A DNA stretch of 64,000 bases from Oscillospiraceae bacterium. Lineage in GTDB: Bacteria > Bacillota > Clostridia > Oscillospirales > Oscillospiraceae. Shown here in pieces: positions 48,969 through 57,748 of this stretch; the stretch's first letter is position 1, and every line of letters starts with the position of its first letter. The notes beneath the pieces are model-generated. The model was not told the DNA's origin. It did not search any database and saw only the letters and a program-made list of their open reading frames with translations. A program made the position numbers and the translations under genes. The stretch is from the NCBI GenBank assembly GCA_020025595.1, contig JAHHRV010000001.1, forward strand, positions 186,001-250,000, given 5' to 3'.

Positions 48969-50273
48969 TTAACGGGATTTCACTTTGTGAGCGATTAGAC
49001 TGATCAGTGCAGCGACGACTGCAACCGGAACCCAGCCAAAACCCTTGGAGTACAGAGGCAGCAGTTCAAATGCGCGGCCAACGAAGCCCAGAGGCAGCTT
49101 CAGGTGATGCAGAGCGTAAACGACGCTTACAATGCCGGTCGCTGCGATGGTGCAGGGGTAGATGAAGGGATTGGCTTTGTGCCACCGATCAGTCAGACCC
49201 AGAACAATCAGAACGATGGAAACGGGGTAGATCGCATTCAGGACGGGGATGGAGATGCTGAGAATGGTGTTCAGTCCCTGATTGCAGACCAGGAAGGAGA
49301 AGCCGCAAATAACAAGAACCAGGGTTCTGTATTTCAGCTTCGGGTACATTTTGGAGAAGAACAGGGAAATGGAATTGATCAGACCCACACAGGTGGTCAG
49401 ACATGCCAGGGTGAAGATTGCGGCCAGCAGGATGGCACCGGGAGTGCCGAACAGCTGATAGACGATCTGGCGCAGGGTGTATGCACCGTTTTCGCCCAGG
49501 GCGCACACGCCGGAGCTTGCCATGCCCATGTAGGTCAGCATCAGGTACACTGCAGTCAGAATGCTTCCGGCGAAGATACCGCAGAGGATGGTGTAGCGCA
49601 TAACGCCCTTCTTTTCCTGAATACCCAGGGCGGTGAGGGTAGTGGCGATGACCAGACCGAAGTTCAGAGCGGCGATGGTATCCATGGTGTCATAGCCATC
49701 GATAAAGCCCTGCATGAAAGGCACACTCTGGTAGGCGGGCTGTGCCTGGGCGATGTCAACCTTGCCCTTGAACAGGAAGGTAATGAACAGAACGGTAATG
49801 AGAATCAGAAGACTGGGGGTCAGGATATGGCCGATGCGCTCCACCAGCTTCTGGGGAGTCATGCACAGCCAGCAGGCGATTGCAAAAAACACCAGAGAGT
49901 AAATCAGCATGTACAGGGTAAAGGGAGAACCCTCTGGCAGATAGGGGGCAACAGCCATTTCAAAGGGAACGGAAGCGGCTCTGGGGATGCCCAGTCCGGG
50001 ACCGATGGACAGATAAATCAGAATGGTGAAAACTACAGCAAACTTACTGCCGACCTTCCGTGCCAGTGCATCCAGACCGCCGAACTTTGCGACGACTACG
50101 ACGCCCAATACAGGCAGGATCACTGCAGTAATGGAAAAACCGAGAAATGCTCCGACCGTCATGTCGGCGGCCTTCTGTCCCATGAAAGGAGGGAAAATCA
50201 AATTTCCAGCACCGAAAAACAGGGAGAACAGCATAAAACTCACAAGCATGGTGTTTCTTTTGGTTAGCTTCAT
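48969..50273 (-). CDS. brnQ: Branched-chain amino acid carrier BrnQ
   Basis: A 434-residue cation-coupled importer of Leu/Ile/Val of the LIVCS family, with about twelve membrane segments. The N-terminus FSLFFGAGNLIFPPFMGQKAG-like block, GPGLGIPRAASVPFEMAVAP, and DTIAALNFGLVIATTLTALG are family hallmarks. The start at 50273 follows GAAGTGAG (weak SD). A promoter lies at 50309-50337. No leader peptide or T-box is visible, so amino acid control is not evident. Confidence 0.96.
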   Translation of the reverse strand: MKLTKRNTMLVSFMLFSLFFGAGNLIFPPFMGQKAADMTVGAFLGFSITAVILPVLGVVVVAKFGGLDALARKVGSKFAVVFTILIYLSIGPGLGIPRAASVPFEMAVAPYLPEGSPFTLYMLIYSLVFFAIACWLCMTPQKLVERIGHILTPSLLILITVLFITFLFKGKVDIAQAQPAYQSVPFMQGFIDGYDTMDTIAALNFGLVIATTLTALGIQEKKGVMRYTILCGIFAGSILTAVYLMLTYMGMASSGVCALGENGAYTLRQIVYQLFGTPGAILLAAIFTLACLTTCVGLINSISLFFSKMYPKLKYRTLVLVICGFSFLVCNQGLNTILSISIPVLNAIYPVSIVLIVLGLTDRWHKANPFIYPCTIAATGIVSVVYALHHLKLPLGFVGRAFELLPLYSKGFGWVPVAVVAALISLIAHKVKSR

Positions 50274-50308
50274 AGTATCACACTCACTTCAAAATAGTAA
50301 TTTCGACC

Positions 50309-50337
50309 AATATATCATAAATCAGACAGTTTGTAAA
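50309..50337 (-). promoter_or_regulatory. brnQ promoter
   Basis: On the minus strand TTTACA (50332-50337), a 17-bp spacer and TATATT (50309-50314). Confidence 0.6.
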
Positions 50338-50454
50338 TTTCTAATTGCAAAAAATGTTACGAAATTTTGAACGAGGTTTTTTGCGGTAAAAGAGGATGTT
50401 TTGTGCAAATTGTCTTTCTGGAAAAAACGCTTGTCCACTATAGGTAGATTTTGA

Positions 50455-50482
50455 TTGACAAATAGAGCGTTGTATGTATAAT
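50455..50482 (+). promoter_or_regulatory. Promoter of the gntR-aconitase-IDH operon
   Basis: A perfect TTGACA (50455-50460), a 16-bp spacer and a perfect TATAAT (50477-50482). Confidence 0.8.
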
Positions 50483-50492
50483 TGTATACAAT
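50481..50492 (+). promoter_or_regulatory. Probable GntR-family operator
   Basis: ATTGTATACAAT is a perfect 12-bp palindrome overlapping the end of the -10. It matches the TnGTATACnA-like sites of FCD-type GntR regulators, suggesting repression by the first gene product. Confidence 0.65.
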
Positions 50493-50516
50493 AAAACAAA
50501 AGCGAGAGGAATTCAG

Positions 50517-51170
50517 ATGAGAAAGTTTAAGACAACATCCCTGGCAGATCAGGTATTTGATCGGCTGGAAAATGATATTATCATGGGCGTTTATCCACAG
50601 GGAGAGATTCTGACGGAGCTGAAGCTGGTGGAACAGCTGGGGGTCAGCCGGACTCCCATCCGGGAGGCGCTGCGCCGTCTGGATCAGGAACGGCTCATTG
50701 AAGATACGGGCAAGGGCAGTTTGGTTCTGGGCATTACAGAGCAGGATCTGGTCGATATTATGGATATCCGGCGGTATGTGGAGCCTATGGCATCTTACTA
50801 TGCGGCAAAGAACATCACCGGCGAACATCTGGAAGAATTAAAGCATGTGGTAGAGCTGCAGGAATTCTATTGCGCCAAGTCCGATCTTGAGCATCTGAAC
50901 CAGATGGATGCAAAATTTCACCATATTATCTGTATTGCCAGCGGCAGAAATGTGATTCGGGACACGCTGGTGCCCCTGCACCGCAGAACCACCCGTTTCC
51001 GAAAAGCGGCGCTTGCTAAAGAGGAGCGGGTTATGAATATGGTGAAAGAACACCGCCAGATTTACGATGCAATCGAAGCGCACGACCCTGAAAAGGCGGC
51101 GCAGCTGACAGCGCTGCATATTGAAGCAGCAAAGAAAAGTATGATCGAAAGGATGAACGATAATGGGTAA
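50517..51170 (+). CDS. GntR-family (FCD subfamily) transcriptional regulator
   Basis: A 217-residue regulator. The N-terminal winged helix reads IIMGVYPQGEILTELKLVEQLGVSRTPIREALRRLDQERLI (typical GntR, residues 22-62, shown in parts), and the C-terminal FCD effector domain has metal-site residues in NQMDAKFHHIICIASGR and MVKEHRQIYDAIEAHDPEKA. It is first in an operon with aconitase and isocitrate dehydrogenase, overlapping aconitase by 8 bases. FCD regulators bind carboxylates, so citrate or a related acid is a plausible effector; this is inferred from context. Confidence 0.92.
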   Translation: MRKFKTTSLADQVFDRLENDIIMGVYPQGEILTELKLVEQLGVSRTPIREALRRLDQERLIEDTGKGSLVLGITEQDLVDIMDIRRYVEPMASYYAAKNITGEHLEELKHVVELQEFYCAKSDLEHLNQMDAKFHHIICIASGRNVIRDTLVPLHRRTTRFRKAALAKEERVMNMVKEHRQIYDAIEAHDPEKAAQLTALHIEAAKKSMIERMNDNG

Positions 51171-53097
51171 AACAATTGCACAGAAAATTATTCAGGCGCA
51201 CCTGGTTTCCGGAGATATGACTCCCGGCAGCGAAATTGCACTGAGAATCGATCAGACTCTGACTCAAGATGCCACGGGAACCATGGCATACCTGGAGTTT
51301 GAAACCATGGGAATCCCCCGGGTGAAAACGGAGCTGAGTGTGGCCTATGTGGATCACAACACCCTGCAGTGCGGTTTTGAAAACGCAGACGACCACCGCT
51401 ATCTGCAGACGGTGGCTGCCAAGCACGGTGTCTATTTCTCCCGTCCCGGCAACGGAATCTGCCATCAGGTTCATCTGGAGCGATTTGGCAAGCCCGGCAA
51501 GACTCTCATCGGCTCTGACAGCCATACCCCCACCGGCGGCGGTATCGGTATGCTGGCCTTCGGTGCCGGCGGCATGGATGTGGCGGTGGCCATGGGCGGC
51601 GGCGCCTACTATATTACCATGCCGAAAATGTTCAAGGTGAATCTGACCGGAAAGTTGAATCCCTACGTCACGGCAAAGGATGTCAGTCTGGAGCTGCTTC
51701 GGATTTTGTCGGTAAAGGGCGGTGTCGGCGCAATTGTAGAATGGGGTGGACCGGGAATTGCCTCGCTGTCTGTTCCGGAACGGGCTACTATCACCAATAT
51801 GGGTACGGAACTGGGTGCAACGACATCCATTTTCCCCTCGGATGAGGTGACCCATCAGTTTTTGATTGCCCAGGGCAGGGAAGAGGATTATGCGCCCCTT
51901 GCCAGCGATGCAGATGCTGTGTATGACCGCATCATTGATATCGATCTGTCTGCGCTTAAACCCATGATTGCCTGTCCCCACAGCCCCGACAATGTGGTGG
52001 AAGTGGAATCACTGAAGAATGTGAAGGTGGATCAGGTGTGCATCGGCTCATGCACCAATTCTTCGCTGTTTGATATGCTGAAGGTGGCGGCTATGCTCAA
52101 GGGCAGAACCGTTGCCCCCGGTGTCAGCCTGTCCATCTCTCCCGGCTCCCGGCAGGTGCTGACGATGCTTGCTGACTGCGGCGCACTGAGTGATATTCTT
52201 GCCAGCGGTGCCCGGGTGCTGGAATGCGCCTGTGGTCCCTGCATCGGTATGGGATTCTCGCCCAATTCTGCCGGTGTCAGCCTGCGTACCTTCAACCGGA
52301 ACTTCCTGGGACGCAGTGGCACCAAGGACGGCCAGGTGTATCTGGTTTCTCCGGAAACCGCAGTCGCTTCTGCACTGACGGGATTTATTACCGATCCCAC
52401 CACTTTTGATGGGGATATTCAGGTGCAGATGCCCGAGAAATTCAAAATCAACGATTCTGCGGTGCTGCCGCCCCTCAGCGTGGAGGATGCAGCCAATGCA
52501 GAAGTCCTGCGGGGCCCGAACATCAAGGAATTCCCCAAGTCCGAACCGTTTGCAGATTCTATGGATGGACAGATCCTGCTGCAGGTGGGTGACAATATTA
52601 CCACCGACCATATCATGCCAGCGGGAGCAAAGATTCTGCCTTACCGCTCCAACATTCCCCATCTTTCTCAGTTCTGCTTTGAAGTCTGCGACCCCACCTT
52701 TGCCCAGCGGGCCAAGCAGGCCCAGCACAGCGGCATCATCATCGGCGGCAGCAACTACGGTCAGGGCTCTTCCAGAGAACACGCAGCTCTGGTTCCCATG
52801 TATCTGGGCATCCGCTGCGTCATCGCCAAGAGCTTTGCCAGAATCCATGTGGCAAACCTCATCAACGCAGGAATCCTGCCGCTGACCTTTGCAGATCCTG
52901 CCGATTATGATGCACTGCAGCAGGATCATGTGCTGCATCTGCAGGATATTCGCACCGGAATGGCAGATGGAAAACTGGATGTGACCGACAAAACCACAGG
53001 AAAGCACTTTACAGCACAGTGTAATCTGACCCAGCGGCAGCAGGCCATTTTGATGGCAGGCGGTCTGCTGAACTATACAAGGGAGGGCGGACAATGA
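51163..53097 (+). CDS. acnA: Aconitate hydratase
   Basis: Interconverts citrate and isocitrate through a [4Fe-4S] cluster. The 644-residue protein is of the shorter aconitase form common in Clostridia. Cluster and active-site blocks are SDSHTPTGGGIGMLAFGAGG, CIGSCTNSS (first Cys), ECACGPCIGMG (second and third Cys), and the swivel-domain GGSNYGQGSSREHAAL with catalytic-region Ser/Arg. It overlaps gntR upstream and the IDH gene downstream (4 bases), forming a tight operon. Homoaconitase or isopropylmalate isomerase is less likely because the protein is one chain with the swivel domain and lies beside an IDH. Confidence 0.95.
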   Translation: MGKTIAQKIIQAHLVSGDMTPGSEIALRIDQTLTQDATGTMAYLEFETMGIPRVKTELSVAYVDHNTLQCGFENADDHRYLQTVAAKHGVYFSRPGNGICHQVHLERFGKPGKTLIGSDSHTPTGGGIGMLAFGAGGMDVAVAMGGGAYYITMPKMFKVNLTGKLNPYVTAKDVSLELLRILSVKGGVGAIVEWGGPGIASLSVPERATITNMGTELGATTSIFPSDEVTHQFLIAQGREEDYAPLASDADAVYDRIIDIDLSALKPMIACPHSPDNVVEVESLKNVKVDQVCIGSCTNSSLFDMLKVAAMLKGRTVAPGVSLSISPGSRQVLTMLADCGALSDILASGARVLECACGPCIGMGFSPNSAGVSLRTFNRNFLGRSGTKDGQVYLVSPETAVASALTGFITDPTTFDGDIQVQMPEKFKINDSAVLPPLSVEDAANAEVLRGPNIKEFPKSEPFADSMDGQILLQVGDNITTDHIMPAGAKILPYRSNIPHLSQFCFEVCDPTFAQRAKQAQHSGIIIGGSNYGQGSSREHAALVPMYLGIRCVIAKSFARIHVANLINAGILPLTFADPADYDALQQDHVLHLQDIRTGMADGKLDVTDKTTGKHFTAQCNLTQRQQAILMAGGLLNYTREGGQ

Positions 53098-54206
53098 GCG
53101 AACTGGATTTGGCTTGCGAAAGCTTTCGCAAACTGCTGCAGGAGCAGATGCAGCGAATTGAACACATGAACAGCGAGAAGACAGATTTTTCCTCCAAAGA
53201 ATGCGTCACCATCGGACTGATTGACGGCGACGGAATCGGCCCCATGATCATGAAGCAGGCCAGACGGGTGCTGGAAAAGCTTCTGGCAGAGGAGATTTCC
53301 GCAGGAACCATTGTTCTGAAAGACATCGAAGGCCTGACCATCGAAAACCGCCTTGCCCAGAATCAGGCGGTTCCCACGCCTGTGCTGGAGCAGATCAAAA
53401 CCTGCGATGTGCTGCTGAAGGGGCCTACAACTACCCCTATGGGCGGCAAGATGGAAAGCGCCAATGTGGCACTGCGCCGGGAACTGGATCTGTATGCCAA
53501 TGTGCGCCCGGTATCCATTCCAGAGAAAAACATCGACTGGATGTTCTACCGTGAAAATACCGAGGGCGAATATGTACTGGGCAGCCGCGGCGTGGAACTG
53601 CCGGGTATGGCGGTCGATTTCAAGGTGACCACGGATCTGGGAACCAGACGGATTGCCCGGGCGGCTTTTGAATACGCAAAGAACAACGGCAAAACCCGGG
53701 TGAGCATCGTGACCAAGGCCAACATCATGAAAAAGACCGACGGCAAATTCACCGCCATCTGTCATGAGGTGGCGCAGGATTACCCCGGCATTACAGCAGA
53801 TGACTGGTACATCGACATTATGACTGCGAATCTTGTCAACGAGGAGATTCGCGATCAGTTTCAGGTGGTGCTGCTGCCGAACCTCTACGGCGATATCATT
53901 ACCGATGAAGCAGCCCAGATTCAAGGTGGCGTAGGAACTGCTGGCAGTGCCAATATCGGCGACAGATTCGCCATGTTTGAGGCGATTCACGGTTCTGCAC
54001 CCCGCCTGATCGAACAGGGGCTGCAGGATTACGCCAACCCTGCCAGTATCCTGAAGGCAGAGGCCATGCTGCTGCGGCACATCTGCAGAGGGGATAAGGC
54101 GGAAAAGCTGGAGCAGGCCTTGCAGCAGTGCCCTCTGACAGTTTCTGCAGAAGGTTCCGGCGTCACCGGCGAAGCCTATACAGATGCCATCATGCAATTG
54201 CTGTAA
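53094..54206 (+). CDS. NAD-type isocitrate/isopropylmalate dehydrogenase family protein, probably isocitrate dehydrogenase
   Basis: A 370-residue beta-decarboxylating dehydrogenase. It has IGLIDGDGIGPMI near residue 40, the substrate loop ESANVALRRELDLYANVRPV (a Ser/Asn pattern of isocitrate rather than isopropylmalate enzymes), YRENTEGEYVLGSRGVE with the catalytic Tyr, TKANIMKKTDG with the catalytic Lys, and NLYGDIITDEAAQ and GSAPRL. An N-terminal helical extension of about 35 residues precedes the fold. Overlap with aconitase and the loop support isocitrate as substrate; NAD use is inferred from family resemblance. Its role is likely 2-oxoglutarate supply for glutamate. Confidence 0.88.
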   Translation: MSELDLACESFRKLLQEQMQRIEHMNSEKTDFSSKECVTIGLIDGDGIGPMIMKQARRVLEKLLAEEISAGTIVLKDIEGLTIENRLAQNQAVPTPVLEQIKTCDVLLKGPTTTPMGGKMESANVALRRELDLYANVRPVSIPEKNIDWMFYRENTEGEYVLGSRGVELPGMAVDFKVTTDLGTRRIARAAFEYAKNNGKTRVSIVTKANIMKKTDGKFTAICHEVAQDYPGITADDWYIDIMTANLVNEEIRDQFQVVLLPNLYGDIITDEAAQIQGGVGTAGSANIGDRFAMFEAIHGSAPRLIEQGLQDYANPASILKAEAMLLRHICRGDKAEKLEQALQQCPLTVSAEGSGVTGEAYTDAIMQLL

Positions 54207-54213
54207 ACACACA

Positions 54214-54248
54214 AAAGGAGCATCCAACCGGATGCTCCTTTCCTTTCG
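54214..54248. terminator. Terminator after the IDH gene
   Basis: A perfect 12-bp stem (54214-54225 with 54230-54241) with an AACC loop. T-rich on both strands; the convergent rubredoxin gene ends at 54256. Confidence 0.82.
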
Positions 54249-54255
54249 GGGAATA

Positions 54256-54411
54256 TTACGCCTGAGAGAACAGGCCTTTTCTGACGAAACACAGGGGACA
54301 CAGAAAATCATCGGGGAGGTCTTCGAACTTCGTTCCGGGAGCAATACCGCCCTCGGGGCAGCCCTGTTCTTCGTCATAGGCCCATCCGCAAATATCACAG
54401 ATATATTTCAT
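54256..54411 (-). CDS. Rubredoxin
   Basis: A 51-residue iron protein, typical rubredoxin length. Two CxxC knuckles bind one Fe: YICDICGWAYDEEQG (first) and FLCPLCFVRKGLF (second). The core aromatic residues and PGTKFEDLPDDF are conserved. Rubredoxins carry electrons to oxygen or superoxide reductases or other anaerobic partners; no partner is adjacent. The start at 54411 has AGGAGG 8 bases upstream; the open frame continues upstream without a signal. Confidence 0.96.
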   Translation of the reverse strand: MKYICDICGWAYDEEQGCPEGGIAPGTKFEDLPDDFLCPLCFVRKGLFSQA

Positions 54412-54524
54412 AATCAATTCCTCCTGAATCATGGGATATGATATCCAAAACAGTTTGATCATATGCGCAGGCAGAGAAGAATAGTCTGTTTTGGATGGAA
54501 GCGTTCCAATGCAGGATTTTTCCA

Positions 54525-54553
54525 TTGACGAACGACGGTTTCTGTAATAAAAT
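54525..54553 (+). promoter_or_regulatory. Promoter of the Y-polymerase/YolD cassette
   Basis: TTGACG (54525-54530), a 17-bp spacer and TAAAAT (54548-54553). Confidence 0.6.
54529..54542 (+). promoter_or_regulatory. LexA (SOS) box
   Basis: CGAACGACGGTTTC fits the Gram-positive LexA/DinR half-sites CGAAC-n4-GTTyC and overlaps the -35 and spacer. The central four bases deviate from the RNRY preference. Confidence 0.6.
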
Positions 54554-54583
54554 AAAACAAATGTTCATGAAAGGAGAGAGACC

Positions 54584-56077
54584 GTGAAAGACAGAACCTA
54601 CATTGCCATCGATCTGAAGTCCTTTTATGCATCGGTAGAGTGTGTCGCTCGGGAGCTGGACCCTATGACTACGAATCTGGTGGTGGCAGATCCCAGCCGG
54701 ACGGAAAAAACCATCTGCCTTGCGGTTTCTCCCTCACTGAAAAGCTATGGCATTCCCGGCAGAGCCCGCCTATTTGAGGCGGTTCAGAAGGTGAGTGAAG
54801 CCAATGCGCTGCGCCGGTCAAAAGCCCCAGGACGGGAATTTAAGGGGAAATCCTATGATTCCAGAGAATTGGAGCGCGACCCTTCGCTGGCTATTGACTA
54901 TATCGTGGCACCTCCCAGAATGGCTTATTACATGGAGTGCAGTTCCATGATTTACAATATCTATCTGAAGTATGTGGCGCCGGAGGATATCCATGTGTAT
55001 TCCATTGACGAGGTGTTCATGGATGTGACGGGATATCTGAAGACCTATGGATGTACGGCCAGAGAGCTTGCCATGCGGATGATTCTGGATGTGCTGGAAA
55101 CCACCGGAGTGACAGCCACCGCCGGAATCGGCACCAATCTGTACCTTTGCAAGGTTGCTATGGATATCGGAGCCAAACACATCCAGCCTGACAAAAACGG
55201 CGTTCGGATTGCGCAGCTGGATGAACTGAGCTACCGCAAGACCCTCTGGTCCCATCGGCCGCTGACAGACTTCTGGCGGGTAGGTAAGGGCTATACCAAA
55301 AAGCTGGAGGCTCACGGCCTGTTCACCATGGGAGATGTGGCTCGTTGCTCCATGACCAACGAAGCGCTTTTGTATAAACTGTTCGGCGTGAATGCAGAGC
55401 TGCTCATTGACCACGCATGGGGGTGGGAGCCCTGCACTATGGCGGATATCAAGGCCTACAAGCCCCAGACCAATTCCATCAGTTCCGGACAGGTGCTGAG
55501 CGAGGCATCCACATACGCAAGGGGAAAGCTGATTGTCCGGGAGATGACGGATTTGCTGGCGCTGGATCTGGTGGACAAGGGGCTTGTGACGGATCAGATT
55601 GTGCTGACGGTTGGCTACGATATTGAAAATCTGACCAATCCTGAGATCAGCAAAACCTACTCAGGTCCGGTTACTACGGATGTGTACGGCCGCCAGATTC
55701 CCAAGCACGCCCACGGCACGGCAAGCCTGAACTGCCAGACCTCCTCGACCATGAAGATCATGGATGCCATGATGGAGCTGTTTGAGCGGGTGGTGAATCC
55801 CAATCTGCTGATTCGCAGGGTAACCATCTGCGCAAACCATCTGGTGTCAGAGACCATGGCAAAGCGGGAAACCGTCTGCGAGCAGATAGACCTCTTTACG
55901 GATTTTGACGCCAGAGAAAAAGAGGAGGAAACACTCCGCCGTGAGAAACGAAGACAGCAGGCTATGCTCCAGATTCGCAAAAAGTACGGGAAAAACGCCA
56001 TCCTCAAGGGGATGAATCTGGAAAAGGGAGCCACTACCATAGAACGAAACAGCCAGATCGGAGGACACAAGGCATGA
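54584..56077 (+). CDS. Y-family DNA polymerase (UmuC/UvrX type)
   Basis: A 497-residue translesion polymerase. It has YIAIDLKSFYASVECVARE with the first catalytic Asp and steric gate (residues 6-24), VYSIDEVFMDVTGYL with the catalytic Asp-Glu (near 145), a thumb with GIGTNLYLCKVAMDI, and a little-finger domain (about 290-420). It ends in a long charged helix. The length and partner YolD gene match the UvrX/UmuC branch common on Firmicute plasmids and SOS cassettes rather than chromosomal DinB (about 350 residues). The start is GTG 54584 with AGGAGAG upstream; no ATG is suitably placed. Overlaps the next gene by 4 bases. Confidence 0.93.
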   Translation: MKDRTYIAIDLKSFYASVECVARELDPMTTNLVVADPSRTEKTICLAVSPSLKSYGIPGRARLFEAVQKVSEANALRRSKAPGREFKGKSYDSRELERDPSLAIDYIVAPPRMAYYMECSSMIYNIYLKYVAPEDIHVYSIDEVFMDVTGYLKTYGCTARELAMRMILDVLETTGVTATAGIGTNLYLCKVAMDIGAKHIQPDKNGVRIAQLDELSYRKTLWSHRPLTDFWRVGKGYTKKLEAHGLFTMGDVARCSMTNEALLYKLFGVNAELLIDHAWGWEPCTMADIKAYKPQTNSISSGQVLSEASTYARGKLIVREMTDLLALDLVDKGLVTDQIVLTVGYDIENLTNPEISKTYSGPVTTDVYGRQIPKHAHGTASLNCQTSSTMKIMDAMMELFERVVNPNLLIRRVTICANHLVSETMAKRETVCEQIDLFTDFDAREKEEETLRREKRRQQAMLQIRKKYGKNAILKGMNLEKGATTIERNSQIGGHKA

Positions 56078-56511
56078 GTGGAAAATATGACGATATGCTC
56101 TATCTGCCCCACCATGTGTCGCCTACCCGGCCAAGGATGTCTGCCATCGACCGGGGAGCCCAGTTTTCGCCTTTTGCAGCACTGGTGGGCTATGATTCCG
56201 TGATTGAGGAAACGGCCAGACTCACGCAGCAGAAAATCGAGCTGACAGAGGGGGCCCAGTGGGCGCTGAACGAGAAGTTGAGAATGCTTTCAGAGCTTGC
56301 ATCAGATAGCCCGGTGGTTTCCATCACTTATTTTGCTCCTGACCTGCGCAAGCAGGGGGGCGCATATGTAAAAAATGTGGGCATTGTCCGGAAAATGGAC
56401 ACTGTGCAGAAGCTGATTGTGATGAAGGACGGCACGATCATACCTATGGACGATATTCTGAGCATCGAAGGCGACTGCTTCACATGGCGGCAGCTTCCGG
56501 AAAATGATTGA
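56074..56511 (+). CDS. YolD-like protein
   Basis: A 145-residue protein. The opening segment RMSAIDRGAQFSPFAALVGYD is the YolD-family mark, and the C-terminal strands contain VRKMDTVQKLIVMKDGTIIPMDDILSIEG (in parts). Such genes are nearly always next to a Y-family polymerase and are thought to act as UmuD-like accessory factors; direct function is unproven. It starts inside the polymerase stop (ATGA overlap). Confidence 0.88.
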   Translation: MSGKYDDMLYLPHHVSPTRPRMSAIDRGAQFSPFAALVGYDSVIEETARLTQQKIELTEGAQWALNEKLRMLSELASDSPVVSITYFAPDLRKQGGAYVKNVGIVRKMDTVQKLIVMKDGTIIPMDDILSIEGDCFTWRQLPEND

Positions 56512-56522
56512 GCAAAACAGAA

Positions 56523-56558
56523 AAAATCCCATCCGTTTTATAACGGATGGGATTTTGT
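56523..56558. terminator. Bidirectional terminator between the YolD gene and potD
   Basis: A perfect 15-bp stem (56523-56537 with 56542-56556) with A/T runs on both sides. Confidence 0.9.
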
Positions 56559-56579
56559 TATTCACAGGAAAGGGGAGGA

Positions 56580-57692
56580 TCAGTTGATCTTCAGGTTCTC
56601 CCACAGGGTGTTCAGGTAGTCCAGCATTTCGGCATCCATGTTGCGGTATGCGAATGCATTGTAACGCTCAGCAAAGTCGCCCAGTTCGGGGTACAGGATT
56701 TCCATGGCATCTGCGCCCATGTCCTCGATATAGCCTGCGTTGGTGTAGACAATGCTGTTGGGGGAAGCGTAGTTGGTGTGCTCGGCATTGGCAACAGCAG
56801 GCTCTTCAGAGAGCATATAGTTGATGAAAATTTCAGCCAGCTCCTTGTTCTGGGTGCAGGAGGGGATGCACATTGCATCTACATAGAAGTTGGTGCGCTC
56901 GGGGTAGTAGAACTGAAGATCCACATCTGCTGCCTGAGCATCTCTCATGGTGAAGTAGTCACCGGCGTAGTAGGAACCGATTGCAGCCTCGCCGGACTCC
57001 ATCATGTTGTAGATCTCGTCCATGACATAGCTGCCGACCAGAGGCTTCTGGTTCATCAGCTCTTCATATGCGGTATCCCACACAGCGGTGTCCGTGGAGT
57101 TAACATCCAGACCCAGCTTGTACATGGCGGTGCCGAAAGCATCACGGGAGTTGTTATACTGCAGAATGTTGCCGGCGTACTTTTCGTTCCACATCAGGTC
57201 CCAGCTGCCCACATCGGCTGCGTCAACGACATTTGCGTTGTAGATGATGCCAACGATGCCATAGGTGTAGGGGATGGAATACTGGTTTTCAGCATCGTAG
57301 TACAGGCCCTTGAAGGAGTCGTCAATATACTGATAGTTGGGAATGTTTTCAAAGTTCAGAGGCAGCAGCATACCCTCGGAAGCCATACGGGCGATCATGT
57401 AATCAGAGGGAATGATCACATCGTAGCTGACAGCGCCGCTGGACAGCTTGCTGTACATATCTTCGTTGGATGCGTAGGTGCTGTAGTTGACCTTGACCTT
57501 GGTGCCGTAGGTTTCCTGGTACCATTTTTCAAACTCGCGGATGGTGTCGAAGCTGCCTTCGCTGCCATCGGAGATGTACTCGCCCCAGTTATAGACATTC
57601 AGAGTCAGGGTATCGGAGCTGCCGCAGCCGGTCAGGCAAATGCCGGCCACCAGCATCAGGGCCAGAATCAGGCTTACAATTTTTTTGTTCAT
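56580..57692 (-). CDS. potD: Spermidine/putrescine-binding lipoprotein PotD
   Basis: A 370-residue solute-binding lipoprotein. The signal peptide MNKKIVSLILALMLVAGICLTGC ends in a lipobox (LTGC). The mature protein begins with LTLNVYNWGEYI, characteristic of PotD/PotF, followed by YDVIIPSDYMIARM, the IPYTYGIVGIIYN lobe and EPAVANAEHTNYASPN. It delivers polyamine to PotABC. It is the last gene of the operon; AGGAGG precedes ATG 57692, and an upstream in-frame start lacks both SD and signal. Confidence 0.95.
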   Translation of the reverse strand: MNKKIVSLILALMLVAGICLTGCGSSDTLTLNVYNWGEYISDGSEGSFDTIREFEKWYQETYGTKVKVNYSTYASNEDMYSKLSSGAVSYDVIIPSDYMIARMASEGMLLPLNFENIPNYQYIDDSFKGLYYDAENQYSIPYTYGIVGIIYNANVVDAADVGSWDLMWNEKYAGNILQYNNSRDAFGTAMYKLGLDVNSTDTAVWDTAYEELMNQKPLVGSYVMDEIYNMMESGEAAIGSYYAGDYFTMRDAQAADVDLQFYYPERTNFYVDAMCIPSCTQNKELAEIFINYMLSEEPAVANAEHTNYASPNSIVYTNAGYIEDMGADAMEILYPELGDFAERYNAFAYRNMDAEMLDYLNTLWENLKIN

Positions 57693-57748
57693 TTGGAATC
57701 CTCCTAAGAAAAGTATTAATCCGTACAAGACAGGATGGATTTATGGGG

